Assembly: GCA_945952225.1 (NCBI GenBank)
Contig: CAMFHP010000018.1
Span: 1-64,000, forward strand
Source: an uncultured Myxococcaceae bacterium
Lineage (GTDB): Bacteria > Myxococcota_A > Polyangia > Polyangiales > Ga0077539
Reading direction: 5' to 3'
Length of the DNA: 64,000 nucleotides
The notes below the pieces were generated by a model. It had not been told where the DNA came from, made no database searches, and saw nothing but the letters and a program-made list of their open reading frames with translations. Shown piece by piece: positions 17,876 to 28,102 of the stretch (positions within the stretch are counted from its first letter, which is position 1; each line of letters begins with the position of its first letter). A program made the translations under genes and the position numbers.

Positions 17876-20185
17876 ATGACCACCGCCCTCGCCCTTCCGC
17901 CCGCGCGATCGCACATCACGCCGCGGCTGCATCGTGCGCTTCGGGGAACGTTCGCCTTCGCGCTCGCAGCCCTGCTGCTGGGCGCGCTCGCGGTGCGGTC
18001 GGGGGCGCTCATCGACCGCGCGCGCTTCGCTCGTCCCGACGATGCGCGCGTGGTGACCGATCGGCACGGCGAGGTGCTCCGGCTCGTGCGCGTCGACGGA
18101 ATCGACCGCCGCTGGGTGTCGCTCGCGCAGATGTCGCCGCACCTCATCGCGGCGGTGCTCGCCGCCGAAGACGCGGACTTTCACGCGCACGGCGGCGTCG
18201 ACGGACGCGCGGTGCTCCACGCGGTGGCGCGCGCGGTGGCGCCGGGGCGTCGGTGGTCGGGCGCCTCGACGATCACACAGCAGCTCGTGAAGCGCGTGTA
18301 CGGGCGCAGCGGACCGTGGTCGAAGCCCGTCGAGATGCTCCGCGCGGTCGCGCTCGAACGTGTGCTCTCGAAAGACGAGATCCTGGAGCAGTACCTGAAC
18401 CGCCTCCCCTTCGGAGACGGCATCGAAGGCGTGGCCCGCGCGTGCGAGTCGTACTTCGGTCACGACGTGTCGACCGTGACCGTCGCCGAGGCCGCGCTCC
18501 TCGCGGGGATTCCGCAGGCACCGTCAGCCACGGAGCCTCGACGTCACCGCACGCGCGCCCTCGCCCGCCGCGCCTATGTGCTCGACCGCATGCGCGCAGT
18601 CGGCGCGATCACCCCCGCGCAGTGGACCGAGGCGCGCAACGAGGCGCTCTCCGTCGTACCGATCGCGGCGCATCCGTGGCTCGCGCCGCGCGCCGTCGAC
18701 GCCGCGCTCGACCGCGTGCGTCGCGGCGAGATCGCGAACGCACCGACGATTCGCACGTCGCTCGATGCGTCGCTTCAGCGCGACGCCGAGTCGGTGCTCC
18801 GTGCGGCGGTGGAGCGCATGGCCTCGCGCGGCGCGCGCAACGGCGCGGCGGTGGTGCTCGCGAATGCGACGGGTGAGGTGCTCGCGTACGTGGGCGCGGC
18901 GCGTCCCGAAGGTCCCGGCGGCGCGCTCGATCTCGCGCGGGCGCGACGGCAGCCCGGATCGTCGCTGAAGCCCTTCGTGTACGAGCTCCTCTTCGAGCGC
19001 GGCGGCACCGCGGCCACCGTGCTCGACGACATCGCCGTGCCCCTGCGCGGCGCACGCGGCGCGACCTTCGAAGCGCGCGACTACGACGGACGCGAGCGCG
19101 GCCCCGTGCGCGCCCGCGTCGCGCTCTCGGCCTCGCTGAACCTCGCGGCCCTCGACGCGGCCTCGCGCGTCGGATCGGAGCGCCTCGTGGCACGACTCCG
19201 CGCGCTGGGACTCCACGACCTCGACGACGCCTCGCACTACGGCGCCGCGGTGGTGCTCGGTGGTGCCGACGTGAGCGCCCTCGAACTCGCCCGCGCGTGG
19301 ACCGCCCTCGCCCGCGGAGGAACGCTCGTTCCGCTCTCGTTCGCGCCCTGCGACCGTCGCCCTGGCGTGCGCGTGATGACCGCCGACGCCGCCGCGCTCA
19401 CGTGGGACGTGCTCTCCGACAGCGCCGCCCGCGCCGACGCCTTCGGCCGCGATCTGCGCGATCTCACCGGTGGCCTCCCCTTCGCGCTCAAGACCGGCAC
19501 CTCCTCGAACTGGCGCGACGCGTGGGCCACGGTCGCGACGCGAGATTTCACCGTGACCGTGTGGCTCGGCGACCCCGACGGCGCCGCGATGCGCGAGGTG
19601 TCGGGCTTCGAAGCGGCGGCGCCCGCCGCGGCGCGCATCCTCGCGCGGGCGATGCGTCAACCGTCGCTCGTGGCGATGCCGGTGGTCGACGCCGCAAACC
19701 TCGTCGACGCGCCGGTGTGCGCCCACAGCGGCCTGCGCCCCGGCCCGCGCTGCACGCACGTGATCCGCGAGCGCTTCGCGCGCGACGCGCTCCCCACGGC
19801 GACCTGCGAGGCCCACGACGAGCACGGCCGCCCGCGGGTGCCCGCCCGCTTCGCCGCATGGGCCGCGCGTCAGACCGCGGGCACGGTGACCGTCGCCACG
19901 TCGCAGCCCGCGCGCAACGACGACGCGCTCACGATCGCCGAGCCCCGCGAGGGCGCACGGTGGATGCTCGACACGACGCGCGAAGCCCCCGAGATCACCC
20001 TCCGCGCGCACGGCGCCGACGCGTGGGCCCATGACCTCGTGTGGGAGGTCGACGGCGTGCGGCTCGCGGGCGATCGGTGGCGCGCGACCGTGGGCGAGCA
20101 CCGCGTGGTCGCTGTGCGTGGCGCACGACGGAGCGCAGCGCGCACGGTGGTTGTGGAGTCCGCGGGTCCGGCTTCCGCGCACTGA
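17876..20185 (+). CDS. pbpC: penicillin-binding protein 1C
   Basis: 769 residues; bifunctional peptidoglycan synthase of the inner membrane. After one N-terminal membrane helix (FAFALAALLLGALAV) comes a GT51 glycosyltransferase with the catalytic Glu98 in AAEDADFHAHGG and STITQQLVK, then a transpeptidase with SSLK (362-365), SLN (420-422) and KTG (539-541), all intact. The tail matches the PBP1C-specific C-terminal domain (EPREGARWMLD). It lies 10 bases after the alpha-2-macroglobulin stop, so the two are surely one operon, as in many proteobacteria where the macroglobulin is thought to guard the cell wall together with PbpC. Confidence 0.93.
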   Translation: MTTALALPPARSHITPRLHRALRGTFAFALAALLLGALAVRSGALIDRARFARPDDARVVTDRHGEVLRLVRVDGIDRRWVSLAQMSPHLIAAVLAAEDADFHAHGGVDGRAVLHAVARAVAPGRRWSGASTITQQLVKRVYGRSGPWSKPVEMLRAVALERVLSKDEILEQYLNRLPFGDGIEGVARACESYFGHDVSTVTVAEAALLAGIPQAPSATEPRRHRTRALARRAYVLDRMRAVGAITPAQWTEARNEALSVVPIAAHPWLAPRAVDAALDRVRRGEIANAPTIRTSLDASLQRDAESVLRAAVERMASRGARNGAAVVLANATGEVLAYVGAARPEGPGGALDLARARRQPGSSLKPFVYELLFERGGTAATVLDDIAVPLRGARGATFEARDYDGRERGPVRARVALSASLNLAALDAASRVGSERLVARLRALGLHDLDDASHYGAAVVLGGADVSALELARAWTALARGGTLVPLSFAPCDRRPGVRVMTADAAALTWDVLSDSAARADAFGRDLRDLTGGLPFALKTGTSSNWRDAWATVATRDFTVTVWLGDPDGAAMREVSGFEAAAPAAARILARAMRQPSLVAMPVVDAANLVDAPVCAHSGLRPGPRCTHVIRERFARDALPTATCEAHDEHGRPRVPARFAAWAARQTAGTVTVATSQPARNDDALTIAEPREGARWMLDTTREAPEITLRAHGADAWAHDLVWEVDGVRLAGDRWRATVGEHRVVAVRGARRSAARTVVVESAGPASAH

Positions 20186-20267
20186 TCGCACGACATGCGG
20201 GGCGACCCGTCACCCGCTCAAGGTTTCCCCGGAGGCGTCCGTTGGGTTCTCGTGGAGACACAGCGCG

Positions 20268-20660
20268 ATGCAACCAGACACGGCACCGTTCCCGACGAAG
20301 CCCAGCACGAACCCCCGCGATCTGCGTGATGCGGAGCGCGTCGACGTCGAGGCCGACGTCACCTTCGAGAGCGAGAGCAATTTCTATCAGGGCTTCTCGG
20401 AGAACATCTCCGAGGGCGGTCTCTTCCTCGTCACGTACCTCACGCGCAAACCCGGCGAGACGCTCACGGTTCGCTTCTCGCTGCCCGGCGTCGAGCGCAT
20501 CTTCGAAGTGCTCACCGAGGTCCGCTGGGTTCGCCACGGCGACTCCGAGCGCGGCCTGCGCCCTGGCCTCGGCGTGCGCTTCCTGAACCTCTCCGACGCC
20601 GACCGGCGCACCATCGAGCGCTTCGTGCGCAAGCGCGATCCGATCTTCTACGACGAGTGA
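20268..20660 (+). CDS. PilZ-domain protein
   Basis: 130 residues. The core has the PilZ second motif in SENISEGGLFL and the closing strand RPGLGVRFLNLSDADRR, matching the myxobacterial PilZ paralogue family. The first c-di-GMP motif, RxxxR, is not clear: the strand reads AERVDVEADVTF with a single Arg, so ligand binding is uncertain. ATG 20268 is preceded by GGAG at 10 bases. It stands directly before a PilB-like ATPase, so a role in pilus or secretion control is likely. Confidence 0.85.
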   Translation: MQPDTAPFPTKPSTNPRDLRDAERVDVEADVTFESESNFYQGFSENISEGGLFLVTYLTRKPGETLTVRFSLPGVERIFEVLTEVRWVRHGDSERGLRPGLGVRFLNLSDADRRTIERFVRKRDPIFYDE

Positions 20661-20701
20661 GACCCGTCACACGCGGGTGTTCCTCCGCGGGTGTGGCTCG
20701 A

Positions 20702-20707
20702 TACACT
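20702..20707 (+). promoter_or_regulatory. candidate -10 element of a leaderless promoter (PilB-like ATPase)
   Basis: TACACT followed by CGCCCCG and ATG 20715, a gap of 7 bases with no Shine-Dalgarno; this also decides between ATG 20715 and the GTG at 20691. Confidence 0.45.
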
Positions 20708-20714
20708 CGCCCCG

Positions 20715-23219
20715 ATGGCCCCCTCGCAGCGCCCGCCTCCACCTCCGTCACCCGCTCCTCCGTCGCAGCGCCCGCCGCCCATGCCCTCGGGCGCGCCCGC
20801 CGTCGCATCGTCGCAGCGTCCGGCCATCGACGCGCGCAACGGATTCGAAGAGCGCCCGCGCTACCGCACGCTCCTCGTCCGCCTCCGCGAGGCCGTCGCC
20901 GAGGCGCAATCGCTCCGTGATCTCCTCGCGCAGTCGCGTGAGCTGCTCCACTCGCTGCTCGACGCCGAGCGCGTGAACCTCTTCGCCATCGACGTGCGCA
21001 ACACCTACCTCTGGATGCTCGCGCGCTCGGGCGGAGAGGCCTCGCTGCGCGTGTCGCGCACCTACGCGTCGATCCCTGGCTTCGTGGCGATCACGCGCCG
21101 CACGGTCTCGATCCGCAACGCCTACGATGCCTCGGAGCTCCGGGCGCTCCACCCCGAGCTCCGTCACGACCCCGCGCGCGACGTCGGCATGACGAGCCGC
21201 ACGCGGCAGGTGCTCGCGGCGCCCATCCTCGGCGAGCGCGGCGTGGTGGGCGTCATCGAGTTCGTGAACTCCCTCGACGGCATGGACTTCCGCGCCGACG
21301 ACGCGCGCCTCGCCGAAGAGGTCGGTCGCATGCTCGGCCCGCACGTCGAGGCCCAGCTCGGCGCCTCGACGACGGCCCGCCCCGACAGCGCGCGCTTCGG
21401 TCTGCTCCTCGCGCAGGGGCTCGTCTCCGACGCGATTCTCGACGAGGCGCAGGCGCGCGCGCGGCGCAGCGAGAGCGACGTGCCCTCGGTGCTCATCGAC
21501 CACTTCAAGATCCCGCGCGACGCCGTGGGCCAGAGCCTCGCCGACTGGCACCACCTCCGCTTCTTCGCGTGGGACGGCCGCTACCGCATGTCGCGCGCGC
21601 TGCTCGAACTCATGGCGGTGGGCTTCATGCGCACGCAGGTGTGCGCGCCCGTCGCGTTGCAGCCCGGCGGCACGCTGCTGATCGCCGTGGAGAACCCCGA
21701 GGCCATCGAGCTCCTCGACGCGCTCCGCAAGCGCCGCCTCGCGTCGCAGGTCGAGTTCGTCGTGGGCCTGCGCCGCGACATCCTCGCGTTCATCGACGCG
21801 AGCGTCACGCAGCCCGCGCCCAACGGTGTGTACACCGATCCGCCGCTGCTCTCGGCCGCGATGGAGCACGCGCCCTCGCACGCCACGACCTCGGCAAGCG
21901 GCCCGCCGCGCACGCACCACGACCACGTCATGCGCATCGTGGCGCTCCTCGACCAGCGCGCGACCGCGGCCCCCGAAACGCCCGAGGTCGACCCCACGGC
22001 GGCCCCCGGGCGCGACGAGGACGCCGAGATCTCACACCTCGTGAACCACCTCGTGCTCGAAGCCGCAGCGCGCGGCGCGTCGGACATTCACATCGAGCCC
22101 AACGGCGACCACCAGCCGTGCCGCATCCGCTTCCGCATCGACGGCGATTGCGTCGACTACGTGACCATTCCCGCGACGCAGCGGCAGGCCCTCGTGCAGC
22201 GCGTGAAGGTGCTCGCCGACGTCGACATCGCCGAGCGCCGTCGCCCGCAGGACGGACGCCTCCGCGTGCGCGGCATCGGCGGCCACGCGGTGGAGGTGCG
22301 CGTCGCGTCGCTGCCGACCGTGGGCGAGAACGAGGACCTCGTGATGCGCCTGCTCTCTGCGTGGCGCCCGATGCCGCTCGAAGACCTCGCGTTCAGTCCG
22401 CGAAACCTCGCGCTCTTTCGCGACATGATCTCGCAGCCCTTCGGCATCGTGCTCGTGGTGGGCCCCACGGGCTCGGGCAAGACCACGACCCTGCACGCGG
22501 CGCTCGGCGCGCTCAACACGCCCGACATGAAGATCGTCACCATCGAAGACCCGGTGGAGATCGTGCAGCCCGGGCTCCGTCAGGTGCAGGTGAACACGCG
22601 CATCGGACTCGGATTCCCCGAGGCGCTGCGCGCGTTTCTCCGCAACGACCCCGACGTGATCATGGTGGGCGAGATGCGCGACCGCATCACCGCCGCGGTG
22701 GGCATCGAGGCGTCGCTCACGGGCCACCTCGTGCTCTCGACGCTCCAGGCCAACACGGCCCCCGAGACCCTCACGCGCCTCTTCGGCATGGACGTCGACA
22801 CGCTCAGCCTCGCCGACGCCCTCCGCGGCGTGCTCGCGCAGCGGCTCGTGCGGCGCCTCTGCGACGACTGCAAGGCTCCGTATTCGCCGACGCCCGAAGA
22901 GTGGCAGCGCATCGGCGACGCCTACGGCGACGAGGCCTACGCCGCGATGATGAGCACGCGCGAGCACGAGCCGCTCACGCACCGCCCCGTCGGTTGCGCG
23001 CGCTGCCGCGGCACGGGCTACCGCGGACGCATCGCGCTCCACGATCTTCTGCCAGGCACCGAGCGCATCAAGGCCCTCGTGCGCACCCGCGCGCACCTCG
23101 ATGAAATCCGTCGCGTCGCGGCCGCCGAGGGCGCGCGCACGATGCTGCAAGACGGCATCGAGAAGGTGCTCGACGGACACACCGACATGCGCCAGGTGCG
23201 GGCCGCCTGCGTGACCTGA
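20715..23219 (+). CDS. GAF-containing PilB/GspE-type secretion or pilus ATPase
   Basis: 834 residues; hexameric cytoplasmic ATPase that powers type IV pilus extension or type II secretion. Domains: Pro-rich start (1-45), a GAF domain (about 55-220, LAAPILGERGVVGVIEFVN), an MshEN/GspE N-terminal domain (about 230-365) and the ATPase from about 440 with Walker A GPTGSGKTT (583-591), EDPVE, and MVGEMRD. A zinc tetra-Cys site (CDDC and CARC) is present near the end. The GAF fusion is unusual for PilB and suggests control by a small molecule; MshEN domains can bind c-di-GMP, and a PilZ gene lies upstream. No pilC or pilin gene is adjacent. Confidence 0.88.
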   Translation: MAPSQRPPPPPSPAPPSQRPPPMPSGAPAVASSQRPAIDARNGFEERPRYRTLLVRLREAVAEAQSLRDLLAQSRELLHSLLDAERVNLFAIDVRNTYLWMLARSGGEASLRVSRTYASIPGFVAITRRTVSIRNAYDASELRALHPELRHDPARDVGMTSRTRQVLAAPILGERGVVGVIEFVNSLDGMDFRADDARLAEEVGRMLGPHVEAQLGASTTARPDSARFGLLLAQGLVSDAILDEAQARARRSESDVPSVLIDHFKIPRDAVGQSLADWHHLRFFAWDGRYRMSRALLELMAVGFMRTQVCAPVALQPGGTLLIAVENPEAIELLDALRKRRLASQVEFVVGLRRDILAFIDASVTQPAPNGVYTDPPLLSAAMEHAPSHATTSASGPPRTHHDHVMRIVALLDQRATAAPETPEVDPTAAPGRDEDAEISHLVNHLVLEAAARGASDIHIEPNGDHQPCRIRFRIDGDCVDYVTIPATQRQALVQRVKVLADVDIAERRRPQDGRLRVRGIGGHAVEVRVASLPTVGENEDLVMRLLSAWRPMPLEDLAFSPRNLALFRDMISQPFGIVLVVGPTGSGKTTTLHAALGALNTPDMKIVTIEDPVEIVQPGLRQVQVNTRIGLGFPEALRAFLRNDPDVIMVGEMRDRITAAVGIEASLTGHLVLSTLQANTAPETLTRLFGMDVDTLSLADALRGVLAQRLVRRLCDDCKAPYSPTPEEWQRIGDAYGDEAYAAMMSTREHEPLTHRPVGCARCRGTGYRGRIALHDLLPGTERIKALVRTRAHLDEIRRVAAAEGARTMLQDGIEKVLDGHTDMRQVRAACVT

Positions 23220-23226
23220 CGCGCGC

Positions 23227-24516
23227 TCAACGCGCAGCGATCAACACCACCTCGACCGCCGCGAGCAGCGCCACCGAGCGGTCGGCGTCGCGCAGCAGCG
23301 GCACCAGCGGGTCGACGTCTCCGCCGCGGGGACCGATCGCCTGGGGCCATGCGATCACCGCGAGCCGACGCACGTTGGCATCGCTCGATTGAAACGCCGT
23401 GCGCAGCGGGTCGCGGGCCCAGGGGTCTCCCGCGTTGGCGATCACACCGAGCGCGCGCACGGCCACGAAGCCGTCGGGCGACATCGCGAGCGGACGCAGC
23501 GCCGCGAGGGCTTCGTCGCGCAGCCGCGCACGCCGTGACAGCAGCGACGCGATGCGCAGCGCCACCTCCGGGTCCGCGTCGTGAAGCAGCGGACGCAGGT
23601 CGTCGTCGTGCGCCTCGGAGAGCGCCTGCGCCGCCACCGCCGCCTGCGGCCGAAGCGCAGCCCGCGCGTGATGCAACGCCTCGACGATGTACGCCTCCGC
23701 GGGCGCGTGGTGCCGTGTCGCGAGCACCCTCGCGACCTCGATCGACGCGTTGGTCACGTCGGGCGTGAGCCGCGACGCGAGCGCCTCGACCGCTGCTTCG
23801 GGCGCCGCCGCCATGAGCGCCGACGCGGCCGACATCCGCACGATGGGATCGCGATCATCGAGCGCCGCACGCAGGGCCTCGACCCCCGCGTCTCCATGGG
23901 CCCCGAGGGCCTGCACCGCGGCGGTGCGCACCGCCGCGTCGACGTCATCACGGAGCCGCTCCACCAGCGCCGCCGCCGCATCGGCGTCGCCACGTCTGCG
24001 CGCGAGCTCGCGGGTCGCCGCCGCACGCACGGCCGCCTCGGGATCGCGCGTGCATCGGATCAGGCGCCGCAACCCCGCGGGACCGCGCAGCGCCACCATG
24101 CCCGCGATGCGTCGCTCGGGGTCATCGCTGCGAGACGCCGCACGCAACCGCGCGGGCACGTCGCCGTTGCGCCCGTCGAGTTCGAAGAGCGCCGCGAGCG
24201 CACGATCGCCCACGACATCGGGGCGGCGCGCGAGATCTTCCAGCACGTCACGCGCGTGCACCCCGAGGCCTCGCAACGCCGAGAACCCTGCGGAACGCTC
24301 GCGTACGTCAGCACTCGCTGCGGCATCGCGAAGCACCGAGAGCGCGACCTCCGCGAGCAGATCGGGGTCTCCTTCGCCGCGCTCGTCGACGTACTCCGCA
24401 TAGCGCCGCATCGCCGTCGGAAGGTCACCCTGCGAGGCTGCGCGTCGCACCTCCGCGGCCATTCCCGAACACGCCCCGGCGCCGAGCAGCGCGAGCACGA
24501 GGATCCAACGCTTCAC
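23227..24516 (-). CDS. HEAT-repeat lipoprotein
   Basis: 429 residues from GTG 24516. The signal peptide KRWILVLALLGAGAC ends in a lipobox (GAGAC). The mature part consists of HEAT/PBS-like helical repeats (RDPEAAVRAAATRELARR; DDRDPIVRMSAASALMAA), similar in style to the 836-residue protein at 5.3 kb but clearly a different gene. Probably a periplasm-facing scaffold. TACGCT lies 7 bases before the start. Its stop is 7 bases from that of the PilB-like gene. Confidence 0.82.
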   Translation of the reverse strand: MKRWILVLALLGAGACSGMAAEVRRAASQGDLPTAMRRYAEYVDERGEGDPDLLAEVALSVLRDAAASADVRERSAGFSALRGLGVHARDVLEDLARRPDVVGDRALAALFELDGRNGDVPARLRAASRSDDPERRIAGMVALRGPAGLRRLIRCTRDPEAAVRAAATRELARRRGDADAAAALVERLRDDVDAAVRTAAVQALGAHGDAGVEALRAALDDRDPIVRMSAASALMAAAPEAAVEALASRLTPDVTNASIEVARVLATRHHAPAEAYIVEALHHARAALRPQAAVAAQALSEAHDDDLRPLLHDADPEVALRIASLLSRRARLRDEALAALRPLAMSPDGFVAVRALGVIANAGDPWARDPLRTAFQSSDANVRRLAVIAWPQAIGPRGGDVDPLVPLLRDADRSVALLAAVEVVLIAAR

Positions 24517-24523
24517 GCGCGCG

Positions 24524-24529
24524 AGCGTA
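24524..24529 (-). promoter_or_regulatory. candidate -10 element of a leaderless promoter (HEAT lipoprotein)
   Basis: On the minus strand TACGCT, then CGCGCGC, then GTG 24516, a gap of 7 bases. Confidence 0.45.
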
Positions 24530-24563
24530 GCGGTTCGCGGGGTGTGATAGACAGCACTCCGTG

Positions 24564-25400
<837 letters not shown>

Positions 25401-25406
25401 CGGGGT

Positions 25407-26069
25407 TCAGCGAGGCGGCGCCGAGGGCGCGGGCTGCGAGGGCTGCGGCGGAGCAGGCACGGGCGCGGGCGACGGCGCGGGCACCGCGGGCGGTGCGACG
25501 GGCGCAGGCGGCGTGGGTCCCGGGGCGGGCGCGGGCGGCGCGGCAGGGCGGGCGCCGACGAGTTCGGCGACGCCGTTGTTGATGTTGCCCACCTCGCTCA
25601 TCGAGAAGCCTTCGCGCTCGCGAACGATCGTGCCGGTGCGATCGATCCACACGGAGAACGGAGCCGCGCGGCGCGTGTTGTAGACCGACACGACCTGCGT
25701 CTCGAGATCCGTCACGATGGGGAACGTGATGCCCAGACGCCGCGAGGTGGAGCCCGCTTCGGACACGCTGTCGGGCCCATCCATCGAGACGCCCACGACC
25801 ATGAGTCGCCCGCCGTACCGCTGAAAGAGCGCCTGGTAGACCGGGAGCTCCTGCAGACAGGGCTGACACCACGTGGCCCAGAAGAGAATCACCACGGGCC
25901 GACGACCGAGGTGATCCGCGAGACGGAAGCGACCGTGAAAGGCCGCGCCCGACGCCGCGGGCAGCGTGAACTCCTGCGCGGCGGTGCCCGGCGAGGCCTG
26001 CGCCGACCGGGCGTTCAGCGAGAGGGCCGTGACGGCCGCGAGGGCGAACGAGAGCGCGCGATGCTTCAT
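25407..26069 (-). CDS. TlpA-like exported thioredoxin with Pro/Ala tail
   Basis: 220 residues from ATG 26069. Signal peptide KHRALSFALAAVTALSLNARSAQA, then a TlpA/ResA-like domain with W67-CQPC-71 and FPIVTDLETQVVSVYNT. The last 50 residues are almost only Pro and Ala with few others, likely a flexible or wall-spanning tail. Expected to reduce or exchange disulfides outside the cytoplasm. The frame continues far upstream but there it is antisense to the lipoprotein gene at 26.2 kb and has no signal character. Confidence 0.83.
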   Translation of the reverse strand: MKHRALSFALAAVTALSLNARSAQASPGTAAQEFTLPAASGAAFHGRFRLADHLGRRPVVILFWATWCQPCLQELPVYQALFQRYGGRLMVVGVSMDGPDSVSEAGSTSRRLGITFPIVTDLETQVVSVYNTRRAAPFSVWIDRTGTIVREREGFSMSEVGNINNGVAELVGARPAAPPAPAPGPTPPAPVAPPAVPAPSPAPVPAPPQPSQPAPSAPPR

Positions 26070-26192
26070 GGCGGCCGAGTACGTAACACAGCCCGCGGGT
26101 ATTGAGCGCGCCGCCACTTCGCGCGCGACCGATGGGAGATCACGCGCGCCATTGCGGCATTCACGCGACTGCGATACTTGACCCGCTACATC

Positions 26193-27296
26193 ATGCACGT
26201 CGCCCGCATTGCACCGGTGTTCTCGCGATCCTTCGCGTCCGCGCTCTTCCTCACGGCGCTCGTCGGCTGCTCGTCGGATCCCGCGCCCGACGCCTCGACC
26301 CCCGTCGACGCCGCGACCGACACGACCCCGCAAGACGCCACGCCCGACACTGCGCCCGTCGACGTTCCTCCCCCGCAGATGTCGCAGATCTTCGGCCCGT
26401 GCCGCGCCGACACCGAATGCGCCGTCGGCCTCTCGTGCCGCACCGAGACCGCCACGGGCTACCCCGGCGGCGAGTGCAACACGGTGTGCACGAGCGACGA
26501 AGACTGCGTGCTGATCCCCGAAGACGGCTCGCCGCCCATCGACGGATGGTGCCCGCCCGCCGTGGGCACGGCCCCGCGCTATTGCCAGCGCGTGTGCGCC
26601 AACGGCATCGACTGCGAGCGCGCGGGTTACACCTGCCGCACCTACAACGCGGGCACGCTCACGGAGACGAAGGCGTGCATCCCGGTGTGCACCGACGAGA
26701 GCTGCGTGAACGGCACCGTGTGTGACCACGACTCGGGACGCTGCCGCGCGATGGGCACCACGCCCACGGGCCGCACGCTCGGTCAGTCGTGTCAGCCCGA
26801 GATGCGCACGGGCGCGCCCACGCCGCCCGCGGATCAGATCTGCCGCTCGGGGCTCTGCCAGGCCGACTGGTCGCCCGACTCGCGCGGAAACCGCTTCTAC
26901 ACCGGCTGGAACGGCGGGTACTGCATCTCGCGGTGCATCCTTCCGCAGGGCTACAACTCCAGCACCTTCTGGGGTGAAGCGGGCATGACCGTGCCGCTGC
27001 CGCAGGGCACCTGCCCCACCGGCGGCATCTGCCTCCCGGGCAACTCGTACGCGCGTGGCGATCTGGGCACCTGTTACAAGGGCTGCACCACGAACGACGA
27101 CTGCCGCCCGATGGAGGGCTACCAGTGCCAGCGGCAGATCCAGCTCACGCAGACCACGACGCGCCGTTTCGCCAACGGCTTCTGCGTGCCCGTGAACTGC
27201 CTCAACACCGCCACCCCGTGCCCGTCGGGACTCACGTGCCGCCGCAATGCGAACGGCAGCGGATCGTGCATTCCCGAGATGACGGCGTCGCCCTGA
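26193..27296 (+). CDS. Cys-rich lipoprotein, unknown
   Basis: 367 residues from ATG 26193; a TTG at 26178 is the alternative. Lipobox LVGC ends the signal peptide, followed by an Asp/Thr/Pro linker (DASTPVDAATDTTPQDATPD) that is typical of this genome. The mature protein has over 25 Cys in groups such as CRADTECAVGLSC, CTSDEDCVL, CTTNDDCRPMEGYQC, a CxxDxDC-type pattern frequent in myxobacterial surface lipoproteins. Probably surface or periplasmic with many disulfides; no enzymatic motif. Confidence 0.8.
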   Translation: MHVARIAPVFSRSFASALFLTALVGCSSDPAPDASTPVDAATDTTPQDATPDTAPVDVPPPQMSQIFGPCRADTECAVGLSCRTETATGYPGGECNTVCTSDEDCVLIPEDGSPPIDGWCPPAVGTAPRYCQRVCANGIDCERAGYTCRTYNAGTLTETKACIPVCTDESCVNGTVCDHDSGRCRAMGTTPTGRTLGQSCQPEMRTGAPTPPADQICRSGLCQADWSPDSRGNRFYTGWNGGYCISRCILPQGYNSSTFWGEAGMTVPLPQGTCPTGGICLPGNSYARGDLGTCYKGCTTNDDCRPMEGYQCQRQIQLTQTTTRRFANGFCVPVNCLNTATPCPSGLTCRRNANGSGSCIPEMTASP

Positions 27297-27393
27297 GGCG
27301 CCCTATCGCCCCACAATGGGGCTGACGTAGCGTCGACCGCTGTTCGTTCGATTCACAACCAATCCAGTACTCCCCACAGGAGCCTCGCAGCCC

Positions 27394-28053
27394 ATGAGAT
27401 CTGTCGTCGTCGCCTTCACGCTCGCCGCGCTCGCGCTCACCGGCTGCGGCTCCGACACGACCACGCCCGCGGCGCAGCCCGACGCGGCCACGGCCGACGC
27501 GACCACGAACGTGGACGCCGCCGTCGATGCGCCCGCCGCGGACACCGGTCCTGCGCGCACGTACCCCGCGGGCCCCTACGGCTCGCGCACCTGCGCCCGC
27601 TTCGAACCGTTCACGCTCAACCAGTGCGACGGCACCCCGTGGAACTTCGCGCAGGATGACTTCTTCTCCTCGTCGGCCACGGTGGTGATCATCGGCGCCG
27701 GCTGGTGCGTGCCCTGCCAGATGGAAGCGCGTCAGATCGAGACCGAGCTCGGGCCCTACCGCGAGCGCGGCGTTCGCATCGTGCAGGTGCTCGTGCAGAA
27801 CCCCGATCGCACGGCCATCACCCCCGCGTTCTGCAACACGTGGGTCAACCGCTACGGCCTCACGATCCCCGAGCTCATGGACCCGCAGCAGACGCTCCAG
27901 CCGTACTACCCCGGCCTCGCGTTTCCCGGAAACCTCATCGTCGATGCGCGCGGCGTGATCCGCTACCGCGCGTACGGCACCGAGACGGGCCTCACGGCCA
28001 TCAAGGCCGCCCTCGACGACGTGCTCGCGAACCCGAACACCTGCACGCCCTGA
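27394..28053 (+). CDS. thioredoxin-like lipoprotein
   Basis: 219 residues. Lipobox LTGC, an Ala/Asp/Thr linker of about 35 residues, then a redoxin-like domain with W104-CVPC-108 and a cis-Pro-containing strand (YYPGLAFPGNLIVDARG). Expected to be a membrane-tethered thiol oxidoreductase facing the periplasm. AGGAG stands about 10 bases before ATG 27394. The outer-membrane barrel gene starts 49 bases downstream, suggesting that this redoxin helps the barrel or a client of it. Confidence 0.85.
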   Translation: MRSVVVAFTLAALALTGCGSDTTTPAAQPDAATADATTNVDAAVDAPAADTGPARTYPAGPYGSRTCARFEPFTLNQCDGTPWNFAQDDFFSSSATVVIIGAGWCVPCQMEARQIETELGPYRERGVRIVQVLVQNPDRTAITPAFCNTWVNRYGLTIPELMDPQQTLQPYYPGLAFPGNLIVDARGVIRYRAYGTETGLTAIKAALDDVLANPNTCTP

Positions 28054-28102
28054 GCGTCGCTCCACGACGCGCCGCCGCCCCGAAGCACAACCCCTCGCGA
28101 AA

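Noticed and set aside
11968-18147. 2059-codon open frame on the minus strand across the alpha-2-macroglobulin gene
   Set aside because: It is the antisense shadow of a GC-rich gene; its composition is Arg/Gly/His/Glu rich with no domain, and the plus frame has clear macroglobulin motifs.
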